Shown here: in pieces, positions 18,501-24,111 of the stretch
How positions within the stretch are numbered: the stretch's first letter is position 1
Layout of the letters: each line of letters begins with the position of its first letter
Source of the DNA: Deltaproteobacteria bacterium
Lineage (GTDB): Bacteria > Desulfobacterota > Binatia > HRBIN30
Direction: 5' to 3'
Length of the DNA stretch: 34,857 bases
Assembly (NCBI GenBank): GCA_016200585.1
Contig: JACQEN010000327.1
Coordinates: 1 to 34,857 of the forward strand
Program-made: the position numbers and the translations under genes
The notes under the pieces: model-generated
What the model saw: the letters and a program-made list of their open reading frames with translations, nothing else
What the model was told of the DNA's origin: nothing
The model's database searches: none

Positions 18501-18575
18501 CGGCTTGCCGCCCATCCCAGCGGCGTCGGGCGGGCGGACAGCGACCAGTTGACCCTGGTGTGCCGGCCCATGTGA
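12597..18575 (+). CDS. giant secreted multi-repeat protein (1992 residues) with nested repeat arrays and cysteine-rich modules
   Basis: GTG at 12597 gives MRLRVIRVESFILSMALC and a signal peptide ending near residue 27. Four kinds of module follow. (1) Cysteine repeats of the C-x-G-G...DC...C type lie near residues 355-405 and again from about 1475 to 1628. (2) A repeat family pairs an [AV]FL-x-PE[SA] strand with a D-x-N-x-DGD-x-x-D-D-V-[LV] loop. It occurs before residue 600 and resumes at about 1130-1440. (3) Seven tandem repeats at about residues 601-1090 have the TolB/PD40-like pattern SADGRFVAFxSxATNLVxxDTN...DVFVHDRD. Five of them carry a DxDxxGNGxFDE-type acidic loop. (4) Near the end are a thrombospondin-3-like DSDGDEIPDPFDNC repeat (about 1638) and Myxococcus-type CGDGVLQPGEICDDGN modules (about 1675-1732). 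There is no C-terminal anchor. It is probably a calcium-stiffened surface or released adhesin-like protein; no enzyme domain is recognised. Confidence 0.8.
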   Translation: MRLRVIRVESFILSMALCAAASQSVEAACNIIPGTTQSFRGALGSIDRPFAGPGDILELHLNPCDQGARGFGAAAAGNVVTLVFTPSGGPRNVVILARNCAALESKRLACAASSGVASAKCISANRSGQPFDLAVGTVDGVRRLRVRVPTLARLGSIDGIPEHTLAGPAAIAVSAAASPDPLPCDLGSAPCTGHNGVLACVDSLYAVDGTCGTAPNPTFSHFTFLPVANDYQALCTDPHPPCNGNANEARFTIDADGNALLPMDWRGILLGEGVPIARQLRGGSSIDASLMLHAPIHIPSNAFLHSYSPEGGLLPPIFDPQHDPTPSSESILFGTADAPITILRVARRSPSFTQCNGGSNDGLPCVDANDCPAGTCGSGRCVGGPSNSNPCATDDACPGGQCGPALFDFSTRLASGVGPIVVPRTAFSAVAKDPVPLDGLSQTPDLLACVLSEPINHSDLNGDGDVTDDVLLLRDRHTGLVQETGSAGASGRAVVRIQQPPFSFPALAAEHNVVAFLEPESLQGDCTAVPAACIANTDKNADGDNSDTILRVFRIDSGGTSDVLASRNIGVDAAPLVNGRSLAVSDGLVFVRKPEAADAHRTTVRISSAADGTPTDGDSNGPVLSANGRYVAFRSYASNLVADDTNATGDIFVRDRDADGNGVFDEVGAGRTATVRVSVASDGTQANGDSSTLASLFGTAISADGRFVAFQSYATNLVPDDTNDAFDVFVHDRDADGNGVFDETLPGRTATVRVNVASDGTQADSSFPSFSAGPSLSADGRFVAFQSLATNLVANDTNMRFDIFVHDRDKDGNGIFDEPGVGKTATVCVSLAPDGTSEQGGDSFSPNISADGRFVTFASDANNLVANDTNGAGDVFVHDRDLDRNGIFDEPGAGKTATVRVSMAVDGSQTNDRSYDPVVSADGRFVAFASYATNLVAGSRDPSGVFVRDRDADGNGIFDEVGLGKTSTRRVSGAVDGTPDNFTPMGGSGTPSLSGDGRWVTFLALSTNIVPGDNNDARDVFVHDRLTGMVERSSLAADGAEGNGNSPFMYLPAPAISGDGRFVAFDSDATNLVPGDTNAATDVFVREIGPGANCGNAVVDVGEDCDPPGSPSCGAGQACSYTCQCNDLTQDGKVDANVLQVVDASNGTITNLCPAGAVAVANGAAAFLRPEASGGAIGCPGGAGVDPADLNNDGDLTDDVVHFWSRATGVQNLALAASSIALSDNLLGAIAADPGHQLFVHPAGSGTWTNVGQAADYVDVAGSVAAFITPESIQATHLNGDSDTNDRVVQLFYADSSELKNIGQTAEELVLNGDLMAFRSHEADRCGVPVTSANCRQGNLPAGCSVSQCDLNGDGDCCDDVLQVYDVSKRRLLNTGQAVTPCRLEACDPHFPYRVLNDTVKFLTLESDQSEDLNDNGTTADLVLQTFNVRMAEQGFAPLAVRMSSTKRFARTVAKAGIVQAQPLTATAAVAAGICTDTGQACANDAACPAGTCFVPPGGCVLDLGTGCDPHVGGSCRDGQFCQPVLEYPGGGTCRQIVGSCVSQADCPAATVCNDASQTFERLVAPLSERSTQGELFIGAGRCIENTGQGCVANGDCTSPEFCQDGACQRAHGTCKTSADCGQGALCRKDLLASGAADSDGDEIPDPFDNCPLIWNVLQEDTDKDGVGDYCDLQTCGDGVLQPGEICDDGNVVSGDGCDVNCTPTACGNGVVTAGEQCDDGNNAAGDCCSPDCQKVLADGSSCEDGVFCNGTDTCDAGLCVHLFPPCPSSDSCSFLCDEATRTCAATACDALIPGGGSPIRRECMAEWFTEPSPPPGRKGWPRNRLECRDGDASCDFGPSGDGMCDFQVALCLNADDPNLSCTPSDVREVRLLRPGIRASGLDASNRSALEDALRGIGARIQGICLGHTAGRSCGANADCDSAPAVGDGLCQNTAAFEPSLSTQRCTGLADIAVPLRNNGRRAGVRKLRLAAHPSGVGRADSDQLTLVCRPM
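14398..15866 (+). repeat. seven tandem TolB-like repeats, about 190-230 bases each, inside the giant gene
   Basis: The seven units start near 14398, 14606, 14836, 15061, 15277, 15487 and 15679. Each encodes a VRVSxAxDGT strand, SADGRFVAF and NLVxxDTN...DVFVHDRD. Units one to five end with the acidic DGNGxFDE loop; units six and seven lack it. Strong DNA similarity between units suggests growth by unequal recombination. Confidence 0.8.
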
Positions 18576-18674
18576 CAAACGCGCCGGGCCTACCAATTCC
18601 GTTCGACGAAAGAGCGAGCCACAGGGAATCCAAACCTCAGCCTACACCCCCGCGCCTCATCTCGACTCTACCCA

Positions 18675-18755
18675 TATGTTTATTTGACCGATACCGGCAA
18701 CAAACGCATCGTGCGCTCGATTCCCCAGGCAAGCAACTCATCGAGGATCAGGGGA
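18675..18755 (+). pseudogene. decayed NHL-repeat fragment related to the Agl23-NHL gene
   Basis: From 18675 the plus strand reads YVYLTDTGNKRIVR, then loses one base in CGCT-CGATTC. Restoring that base continues the frame as FDSPGKQLIEDQG. The intact gene has YVYVTDTGNKRIVRFDSSGK at 11687. By hand alignment 54 of 70 columns agree between the two DNA stretches. No start, stop or flanking propeller blades survive. It lies in the 204-base gap between the giant gene and the minus-strand GT2 gene; the rest of that gap holds nothing I recognise. Confidence 0.65.
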
Positions 18756-18779
18756 GGGTTTCGACCCCCACCTCAACTC

Positions 18780-19574
18780 CTAGTCCCGCGGACGGTCTTG
18801 CTTCTCTGGATCTTTCCTGTGAGCGTCCGGCTTCTGATCGTCCCCGGCGATAATCTTCTGGCGCAGGCGGAACAGATCATAGAAGGCGCGCAGGATCACC
18901 GACAGATGCGCACCGGTTTGCACGCCGGCTGTACGTGCATAGTGATGCACGCCGATTTCCTTGATCTTGAAGCCCTTGCGTACGGCGCGGCCGTAGAGCT
19001 CGGCATTGATCAGGGCGCCGGTCGATTCCAACGTGATCGCATTCAAGATTTTCTTGGGGATCAATTTGAAGGCGCAGTTGAGATCGGTGACGTACACATT
19101 CAGCATGATGCGCACCAGCCAGCCGCCGAAGAGCTTGGCGTTGAGGCGGCGGATGAACGGGTCGTTGCGCTTGATGCGAAAGCCGGTGACGATGTGATCG
19201 TCGTCGGTGACCAGCGGCAGAATGAGGTCGAGCTCTTTGATGTCGAACTGACCGTCTCCATCCATGTAAAACACGAAACGCTTGGTGGCGGCGTCGAAAC
19301 CGGTGCGTAGAGCCGCCCCGTAGCCGCGGTTTTGCGGATGATGTTGCGGCCGCAAGCGTGGAATCTCCTGCTCCAGACGCTTGAGGATTTCGCCGGTGCG
19401 GTCGCGGCTGCCGTCGTTGACGACGATGAGCTCGTAGTCGAGGCCGGTGGTGTCGAGGTAGGCGACGCAATCATGCACCACCCGTTCGACGTTGGGTTCC
19501 TCGTTGAACGCAGGCAACACTACCGACAGCTCCTGTACCACACCCGTTGCCTTGCTTTTCATTTCATTCACCAT
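18780..19574 (-). CDS. family 2 glycosyltransferase, dolichol/polyprenol-phosphate mannose synthase-like
   Basis: This 264-residue GT-A enzyme has LSVVLPAFNEEPNVERVV, YELIVVNDGSRDRT, and HHPQNRGYGAALRTGF. YMDGDGQFDIKEL supplies the DGD metal site. VTDLNCAFKLIPKK, ALINAELYGRAVRKGFKIKEIGV and the RTAGVQTGAH block are typical of the polyprenyl-phosphate sugar synthase branch. It should load a sugar onto polyprenyl phosphate at the cytoplasmic face. The C-terminus is a charged tail, with no membrane pair. The ATG at 19574 is chosen over an upstream in-frame TTG (19619) because GAGGGA lies four bases before it, and because the TTG would overlap the divergent gene starting at 19608. The two divergent genes share a gap of only 33 bases. 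Confidence 0.86.
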   Translation of the reverse strand: MVNEMKSKATGVVQELSVVLPAFNEEPNVERVVHDCVAYLDTTGLDYELIVVNDGSRDRTGEILKRLEQEIPRLRPQHHPQNRGYGAALRTGFDAATKRFVFYMDGDGQFDIKELDLILPLVTDDDHIVTGFRIKRNDPFIRRLNAKLFGGWLVRIMLNVYVTDLNCAFKLIPKKILNAITLESTGALINAELYGRAVRKGFKIKEIGVHHYARTAGVQTGAHLSVILRAFYDLFRLRQKIIAGDDQKPDAHRKDPEKQDRPRD

Positions 19575-19607
19575 AGAATCCCTCGCGACCACCAACGGTG
19601 AGCTGCT

Positions 19608-20669
19608 GTGATCGTTCAATGTCCAAATTGTGGCGTACGTTACAAGCTAAGTGAAGCGCGCCTGAGCGCTGTGGGCGCTCGCCTCAAGTGTTCGCGCTGC
19701 GACCAAGTTTTCCCAGCCCCATCCTCGAAGAAGCGCTCGACCGCCGCGTCGAAATCCACATCAACTCCCGACCCGAACCTGTCTTTACCATTTGAGGGGG
19801 ACGTGTGGAAACCCGTCGAACACCGTACCGACGAAGTGCCGACAAAGCCGTCCGGACAATTAGCCACGCGGGCGGGGTCCGGAGAATTCCTCGAGCGCGA
19901 CGACGTGGAAGCTGAACCGGAGCTTGCTGCGGACAACGAGGCCGCCGAAGACGAAGGGTTCGAGATCAACGAGGGCGAAGACACGTACACGCTGGGAACG
20001 GCAGAAGTTGAATCTCCACCACCTCCGGCGCCACGGCCAACGGCGCCCAAGCGGCCCGCCGCCATTGCACCCAAGGCCAGCCCATCGAGACGTACTTTAC
20101 CGGTGCGGCCGCGCTTGTCGGCAGCGGATATGGACCGTGGTAAGGTTCGGGCCATCCTGACGTTCCTGATGCTGACGGTACTGGCGTACGGTGGGCTAAC
20201 CGGAACTCTCCTTGCCAGCCCCGACCTCACCGACCGTTTCGTTCAAGGGATCCCGTTCATTGGTACAACGCTCGGCGGCGACCGCTTGATGTCGCGCAAA
20301 GTCTCGCTGTCGGATCTCTCGGGCAGCTACCAGCGGATCAAAGACAACAAGCTCGTCTTCGTCATCACCGGTAAGGCCTTCAATTCGGCACCGGTCGCAC
20401 TGCAGAGCGTCCAAATCGCCGGCAAGCTCTTCGACAATACGGGTCAGATGCTCGATCAGAAGACCATCTATTGTGGCAACGTGATCTCGGCAAAGGTTCT
20501 CAAGGATTTGACGCCGCAGATGCTGTCCATCTTACAGACCCTGAATCCACCGCGGCAGTTCAACATCGAACCAGGCGGCTCGTCGACCTTCGTGATCGTC
20601 TTCATGGAGCCGCCGGCAGGTGCCGTCGACTTCAGCGTTCAGGTGATTACCGCCCAGCGACAGGGCTAA
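19608..20669 (+). CDS. MJ0042-type zinc-ribbon and DUF3426 membrane protein
   Basis: This is a 353-residue protein of a family common in Proteobacteria but with no settled function. The N-terminus is a zinc ribbon, with CPNC at residues 5-8 and CSRC at about 28-31 in the usual [17 protein letters not shown] context. A long acidic, Pro-rich low-complexity linker follows. One membrane segment lies near residue 185 ([15 protein letters not shown]). The C-terminal DUF3426 beta-rich domain includes [31 protein letters not shown] and a [14 protein letters not shown] strand. The start is GTG at 19608 with GGTGAG about six bases upstream. It converges with tatA; the two stop codons overlap within CTAA at 20666-20669. 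Topology puts the zinc ribbon in the cytoplasm and the DUF3426 domain outside. Confidence 0.85.
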   Translation: MIVQCPNCGVRYKLSEARLSAVGARLKCSRCDQVFPAPSSKKRSTAASKSTSTPDPNLSLPFEGDVWKPVEHRTDEVPTKPSGQLATRAGSGEFLERDDVEAEPELAADNEAAEDEGFEINEGEDTYTLGTAEVESPPPPAPRPTAPKRPAAIAPKASPSRRTLPVRPRLSAADMDRGKVRAILTFLMLTVLAYGGLTGTLLASPDLTDRFVQGIPFIGTTLGGDRLMSRKVSLSDLSGSYQRIKDNKLVFVITGKAFNSAPVALQSVQIAGKLFDNTGQMLDQKTIYCGNVISAKVLKDLTPQMLSILQTLNPPRQFNIEPGGSSTFVIVFMEPPAGAVDFSVQVITAQRQG

Positions 20670-20866
20670 GCCTGCTTGTCGTCCGTCGGCTTGGCTTCGT
20701 CTTTTTTCGGAGTGATGTCGATCTCGTCGGGGGCGCGCATCTGCTTGCGGAAGTTGCGGATGCTGCGACCCAACCCGTCGCCGATCTCCGGCAAGCGTCC
20801 GGCACCGAAGATCACCATTACGATCACCAGGATTACCAACAGCTCGCCAATGCCCAGGCCAAACAT
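20666..20866 (-). CDS. tatA: twin-arginine translocase subunit TatA/TatE
   Basis: TatA multimers form the protein-conducting element of the Tat pathway, which exports folded proteins across the inner membrane. The 66-residue product shows the full family pattern. A short N-terminal hydrophobic helix ([19 protein letters not shown]) follows MFGLG, then comes the [14 protein letters not shown] hinge, an amphipathic helix ([10 protein letters not shown]) and a charged, disordered tail. Length is normal for TatA/TatE; TatB would be longer. GGGAG lies six bases before the ATG. No tatB or tatC is in the window, so the rest of the translocase is encoded elsewhere. The LLM oxidoreductase lies 87 bases upstream on the same strand. 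Confidence 0.93.
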   Translation of the reverse strand: MFGLGIGELLVILVIVMVIFGAGRLPEIGDGLGRSIRNFRKQMRAPDEIDITPKKDEAKPTDDKQA

Positions 20867-20953
20867 GGATGACTCCCGACGCTGACTATAAGCGAAGCGA
20901 CATTTCCGGGCAATGAGGCGATGGCGGCCGACAGATCCTACCCAGGGGTGGTC

Positions 20954-21955
20954 TCACGCCAGCAATCGTTCCAGCGTCTTGCCGTACTCCTTCAAGTCGT
21001 CGGTGACGACGTTTACCCGATGAATGTCGGCTCCGGCGTCCGCTTCCTGGGCCAGACGTTCTCGGCAAGCTTCGACATCACCGACCGTGCCGAGGCGCTC
21101 ACGCATCGCTTGCGGCACTGCGGCAGCGGCGGCTGCCGAGCCTTGAGCCCACGCTTCTTTGACCTTCGCTACCTCGTCGACGAAGCCGAAGCGCTCGAGC
21201 TGGCGCGCGTAGTATACGCCCATGCGACCGATGTAGAATGCCACCGTGCCGGCATGCGCCATCTCGGCGCGTGCGGCGGCTTCGCCGGCGGCAACGGTCA
21301 CGCCCGTCGGTGCGGTGACTTCGATGGCGGATGGGTCGCGCCCGGCCTGCACGGCCAGGTTGCGCAGGCCGCCGATCTCCTTTGCCAGCTTGTCGATCGG
21401 AATCATGACCGGTAGCCAACCGTCGGCGTGGGTGGCGGTCAACAGCAGTGCCTTTGGGTTGAGCGTTGCCAGATGAATGGGGATGTGAGGTCGGACGGGT
21501 TGGAACCGCAATGTGAATCCACGCTCCAGGGTGAACAGCTTGCCGCGATACTTCAGCGGCTCCTGGCGCAACAGCGTGTTGAAGATCTCGATCGTCTCAC
21601 GCAGGCGCGTCAGCGCCGGCTCGAACTTGACGCCGTGGAAATGCTCGATGACATTGGCCCCGCTGGTGCCGAAGCCGGCGATCATGCGTCCTTCCGAAAG
21701 CTCGTCGAGGGTGGCGAAATGCTGGGCCAGAGCCGCGGGCGTGCGCGAAAACACGTTGACGATTCCGGTCGCCAAGCGAATGCGTTTGGTTGCCGCGGCC
21801 AGCAGTGTCAGCAAGGTAAAGCAGTCACGCCCCCACGCTTCGGCGATCCATACCGAATCGACCCCCGACTCGTCGGCCACTTTGACGCGCTCGATGATCT
21901 TCTTGTGGTCGAACTTGCCCTGCCAGTCGACCGAAATTGCCAGCTTGCGTGCCAT
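20954..21955 (-). CDS. LLM-class flavin/F420-dependent oxidoreductase
   Basis: This 333-residue protein is a luciferase-like TIM-barrel oxidoreductase. Diagnostic stretches are DSVWIAEAWGRDCFTLLTLL, IRLATGIVNVFSRTPAALAQ, the DELSEGRMIAGFGTSG block and RPHIPIHLATLNPKALLLT. The pattern fits the F420-dependent branch (methylene-tetrahydromethanopterin reductase-like) more than FMN-dependent alkanesulfonate monooxygenases, but cofactor choice cannot be settled by eye. The substrate is unknown; in soil bacteria such genes occur in large paralogous sets linked to lipid or xenobiotic oxidation. The ATG at 21955 has an AGAGAGGAAAGG ribosome site. A seven-base-period repeat with an inverted partner lies just upstream (21972-22033). 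Confidence 0.88.
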   Translation of the reverse strand: MARKLAISVDWQGKFDHKKIIERVKVADESGVDSVWIAEAWGRDCFTLLTLLAAATKRIRLATGIVNVFSRTPAALAQHFATLDELSEGRMIAGFGTSGANVIEHFHGVKFEPALTRLRETIEIFNTLLRQEPLKYRGKLFTLERGFTLRFQPVRPHIPIHLATLNPKALLLTATHADGWLPVMIPIDKLAKEIGGLRNLAVQAGRDPSAIEVTAPTGVTVAAGEAAARAEMAHAGTVAFYIGRMGVYYARQLERFGFVDEVAKVKEAWAQGSAAAAAAVPQAMRERLGTVGDVEACRERLAQEADAGADIHRVNVVTDDLKEYGKTLERLLA

Positions 21956-21971
21956 ACCTTTCCTCTCTGCA

Positions 21972-22033
21972 GGTTTCTGGTTTCCAGTTCCCGGTTTCTA
22001 GTCGACAGATTGAAGACTCGAAACTGGCAACCT
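21972..22033. repeat. heptad array with inverted partner arm
   Basis: From 21972 four to five adjacent heptads follow the pattern RGTTYCY (GGTTTCT, GGTTTCC and relatives). The 22011-22033 arm, read on the minus strand, gives GGTTGCC then AGTTTCG in the same phase, so the array is roughly palindromic. It fills the gap between the divergent LLM and SnoaL-like genes. Confidence 0.55.
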
Positions 22034-22136
22034 CTCCCGCCATTGCAGTCATTCCGGAGGCTCAACGGTGACGCAAGAGGGCTTGACGCTGCCGGCCCTG
22101 CGGGTGCAAAGAGCGTCGCACAGGGAGGGTTCCGCG

Positions 22137-22751
22137 ATGGCGAAAAAGATGGGCAAGGAGAAAGGTAAGAAGAAGGGCAAGAAAGTTACTGCCAAAAAGA
22201 CGGCGAACAAGAAAGCGACGAGCAAGAAGAGCGCAAGGAAGCCGGCGCCAAAGCCAAAGGCACGGTCGCTTCGTCCTGCCGCCAAGACGGTGCGCCAGGC
22301 GGTTCGTCCGGCAGCCAGCCCGCCGCGTCCAGACCCGCTTCGTGAGCTGGCGAAGCGCATCGTCGACCTTACGACCTCCGGCAATGACGACGCCGCACTG
22401 GCGCTGTACGCCGAGAAAATCGAATCGGCAGAAGGCAGCCAACCAGCGACGCGTGGCCTGCAAGCGTTGCGCGACAAATTTGCCATGTGGCATTCGATGG
22501 TTCGCAATGCAAGCTGGAAGGCGCGTACGGTTGCAACCTCGAGCAACAGCATTGTCGTCGAATGGACCGGTACCGTCACCTTCAACGCAACCGGCAAGAC
22601 GATCGATCTCCATGAGGTGGCCATCCACGATGTGGAGAACGGTAAGATCGTCCGCGAGCGCTTCTACTACGATCCCGGCGTGATGCAGGCCGCCATGATG
22701 CCGGCGCCGACGCCCGTGACGACTACGGCCGCGAACCCGACGAGTTACTGA
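22137..22751 (+). CDS. SnoaL-like domain protein with a lysine-rich basic N-terminal tail
   Basis: This 204-residue protein joins two unlike parts. Residues 1-60 are almost all Lys, Ala, Arg and Pro (KKGKKVTAKKTANKK, then SKKSARKPAPKPK), like the histone H1-type tails of bacterial nucleoid proteins. Residues 65-185 look like a SnoaL/NTF2-like alpha-beta barrel: a helical start (LRELAKRIVDLTTSGNDDAALALYA), then long strands including SIVVEWTGTVTFNATGKTIDL and GKIVRERFYYDP, the classic closing strand of that fold. Domains of this kind serve as enzymes, immunity proteins or binding modules; none can be chosen here. The ATG at 22137 has GGGAGG eight bases upstream. The frame stays open upstream to a GTG at 22068 but without a ribosome site. 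Confidence 0.75.
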   Translation: MAKKMGKEKGKKKGKKVTAKKTANKKATSKKSARKPAPKPKARSLRPAAKTVRQAVRPAASPPRPDPLRELAKRIVDLTTSGNDDAALALYAEKIESAEGSQPATRGLQALRDKFAMWHSMVRNASWKARTVATSSNSIVVEWTGTVTFNATGKTIDLHEVAIHDVENGKIVRERFYYDPGVMQAAMMPAPTPVTTTAANPTSY

Positions 22752-22777
22752 GTTTTCGAGCGCACGCAGTCTCCGAC

Positions 22778-22815
22778 CTCTCGGTGTGGAGCGCGACAGA
22801 GCTCCACATCGAGAG
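22778..22815 (+). terminator. strong hairpin after the SnoaL-like gene
   Basis: CTCTCGGTGTGGAGC and GCTCCACATCGAGAG pair over 15 positions, with a single G-T wobble, around an eight-base loop. It starts 27 bases after the stop codon. No T-tract follows, so it may be a factor-assisted terminator or an RNA stabiliser. Confidence 0.5.
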
Positions 22816-22848
22816 ACGATGCCGTCCTTATGTCGCTTTGGTCTATGT

Positions 22849-22892
22849 GGCAATTTTGCTTCGAACGGCGGTTCAAACCGCTGCGAATTGCC
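22849..22892. repeat. nested inverted repeat upstream of the TonB-like gene
   Basis: GGCAATT and AATTGCC form the outer arms, and GCGGTT with AACCGC lie inside them. The structure ends 17 bases before the ATG at 22910, so it could affect that gene's expression. Confidence 0.35.
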
Positions 22893-22909
22893 GCTAACAT
22901 CGACGGCGC

Positions 22910-24082
22910 ATGACTGAGCAGTCGCGGCTCACAGTAGCCCTGACGGTATCCCTGCTTCTGCACGGGCTTCTCCTGGCGTTGCTGCCGTTGATGAGAAATC
23001 TTCGCGACGACGTTCCGCGGCTGCCACCGCTGCTCGACGTCGACATTGCGTCGCTGCCCAAGCTCCCCCCTCCTCCTCCCGCCGCGCAAAAGGGGACGGC
23101 GCAAGCGGCTCCGGAACAGCAGGTGCCGCCGCCCCAGATTCCGATTCCAAAGATGCAGATCGTTTCACCTCCCGACGCCGGCGAAGAAAAACCGCCGCCG
23201 GACAAGACCCGGTTGTTGAGCGATCGCGACAATATCGTCCCGGAGGAGAAGGTTCACCGCTCCACAGTCCCGAACTTCGCCGAAGCGAAGCCGCCACCTG
23301 CCGCCGAAAAGGCGGCCGCCGACAAGCCTGCTGGCAAGCCTGAGCCGCCGGCGGTAAGCGCGGCCAAAACACGCGACAACGTGCGCGTTCGGCAGGCGGC
23401 CGCCGACCGTGAGCCTGTGCGTCGTTCCGACACGCAGGTTGCGTCGCTTCCGCGGCTCGACCAGCTCCTTCCACAGCCGGGCGATTATGCCGCCAGTGCT
23501 CCGAGCTCGGGTGCATCCCTCGCGGCGCCGACGCCGGGCTCCAACGGCGACAAACGACGCCTGCTGATGGGCGGCAACCGCGAAGCGTTCTCGACGAATC
23601 GCGGGATCAGCGATTTTCTACCCGGCATTCGCGAGGGCGACATCACTCTGCTCAACACCAAAGCCGAGCGCTTCGCGCCTTTCGTCCGTCGCGTTGCCGC
23701 ACGCGTATTCCAACACCTCGACATTCGCTTGCGGCAAAGCGTCGGCAACACGGTTGTGCGTGCCGGACGCGAGTATGCGGTTGTCGAAGCGGTGATGTCG
23801 AAGAAGGGTCGTCTGCTGAGTGCACGCGTCGTCGACCGTCAGAGTACGAGTACACTGGCTGCCGATCGCATTCTACTCGGCGTGACAGAGCCCGACACCT
23901 TCTTCGACGAGAACCCGCCGCCCGGCGCCGAAGCCAACGACGGCAATATTCACTTCATCCTGCTGATCGACTTGATGGTGCAGTCGGTGCAGGAGCCGCG
24001 CACCGGACGCGTCGTCGGCGGCTATCACGGCATGGCCAGCGTCGGACTCGACACGGCGCCCGACGAACGCGCCGACGACTGA
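22910..24082 (+). CDS. TonB-like energy transducer protein
   Basis: This 390-residue protein has the TonB/TolA layout. A single N-terminal membrane helix (about residues 8-26) contains Ser14-x-x-x-His18, the conserved pair through which TonB and TolA couple to ExbBD or TolQR. A long Pro/Ala/Lys-rich periplasmic segment to about residue 230 would span the periplasm. The C-terminal domain (about 250-365) shows a TonB-C-like order: a helix (FAPFVRRVAARVFQHLDIRL), a strand pair with YAVVEAVMSKKGRLLSARVV, then an Ala-rich helix, a PPP turn, and the final strand NIHFILLIDLMV. It probably links proton motive force to an outer-membrane partner. No exbB, exbD, tolQ or TonB-dependent receptor is nearby. 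It converges with the gene at 24112 across 29 bases. Confidence 0.75.
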   Translation: MTEQSRLTVALTVSLLLHGLLLALLPLMRNLRDDVPRLPPLLDVDIASLPKLPPPPPAAQKGTAQAAPEQQVPPPQIPIPKMQIVSPPDAGEEKPPPDKTRLLSDRDNIVPEEKVHRSTVPNFAEAKPPPAAEKAAADKPAGKPEPPAVSAAKTRDNVRVRQAAADREPVRRSDTQVASLPRLDQLLPQPGDYAASAPSSGASLAAPTPGSNGDKRRLLMGGNREAFSTNRGISDFLPGIREGDITLLNTKAERFAPFVRRVAARVFQHLDIRLRQSVGNTVVRAGREYAVVEAVMSKKGRLLSARVVDRQSTSTLAADRILLGVTEPDTFFDENPPPGAEANDGNIHFILLIDLMVQSVQEPRTGRVVGGYHGMASVGLDTAPDERADD

Positions 24083-24111
24083 TCGATCTTGAAGCTGATC
24101 TCCTGTAGACC

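Noticed and set aside
19575..19619. Upstream TTG start for the GT2 gene at 18780
   Set aside because: It would overlap the divergent zinc-ribbon gene start and lacks a ribosome site, whereas the ATG at 19574 has GAGGGA at four bases.
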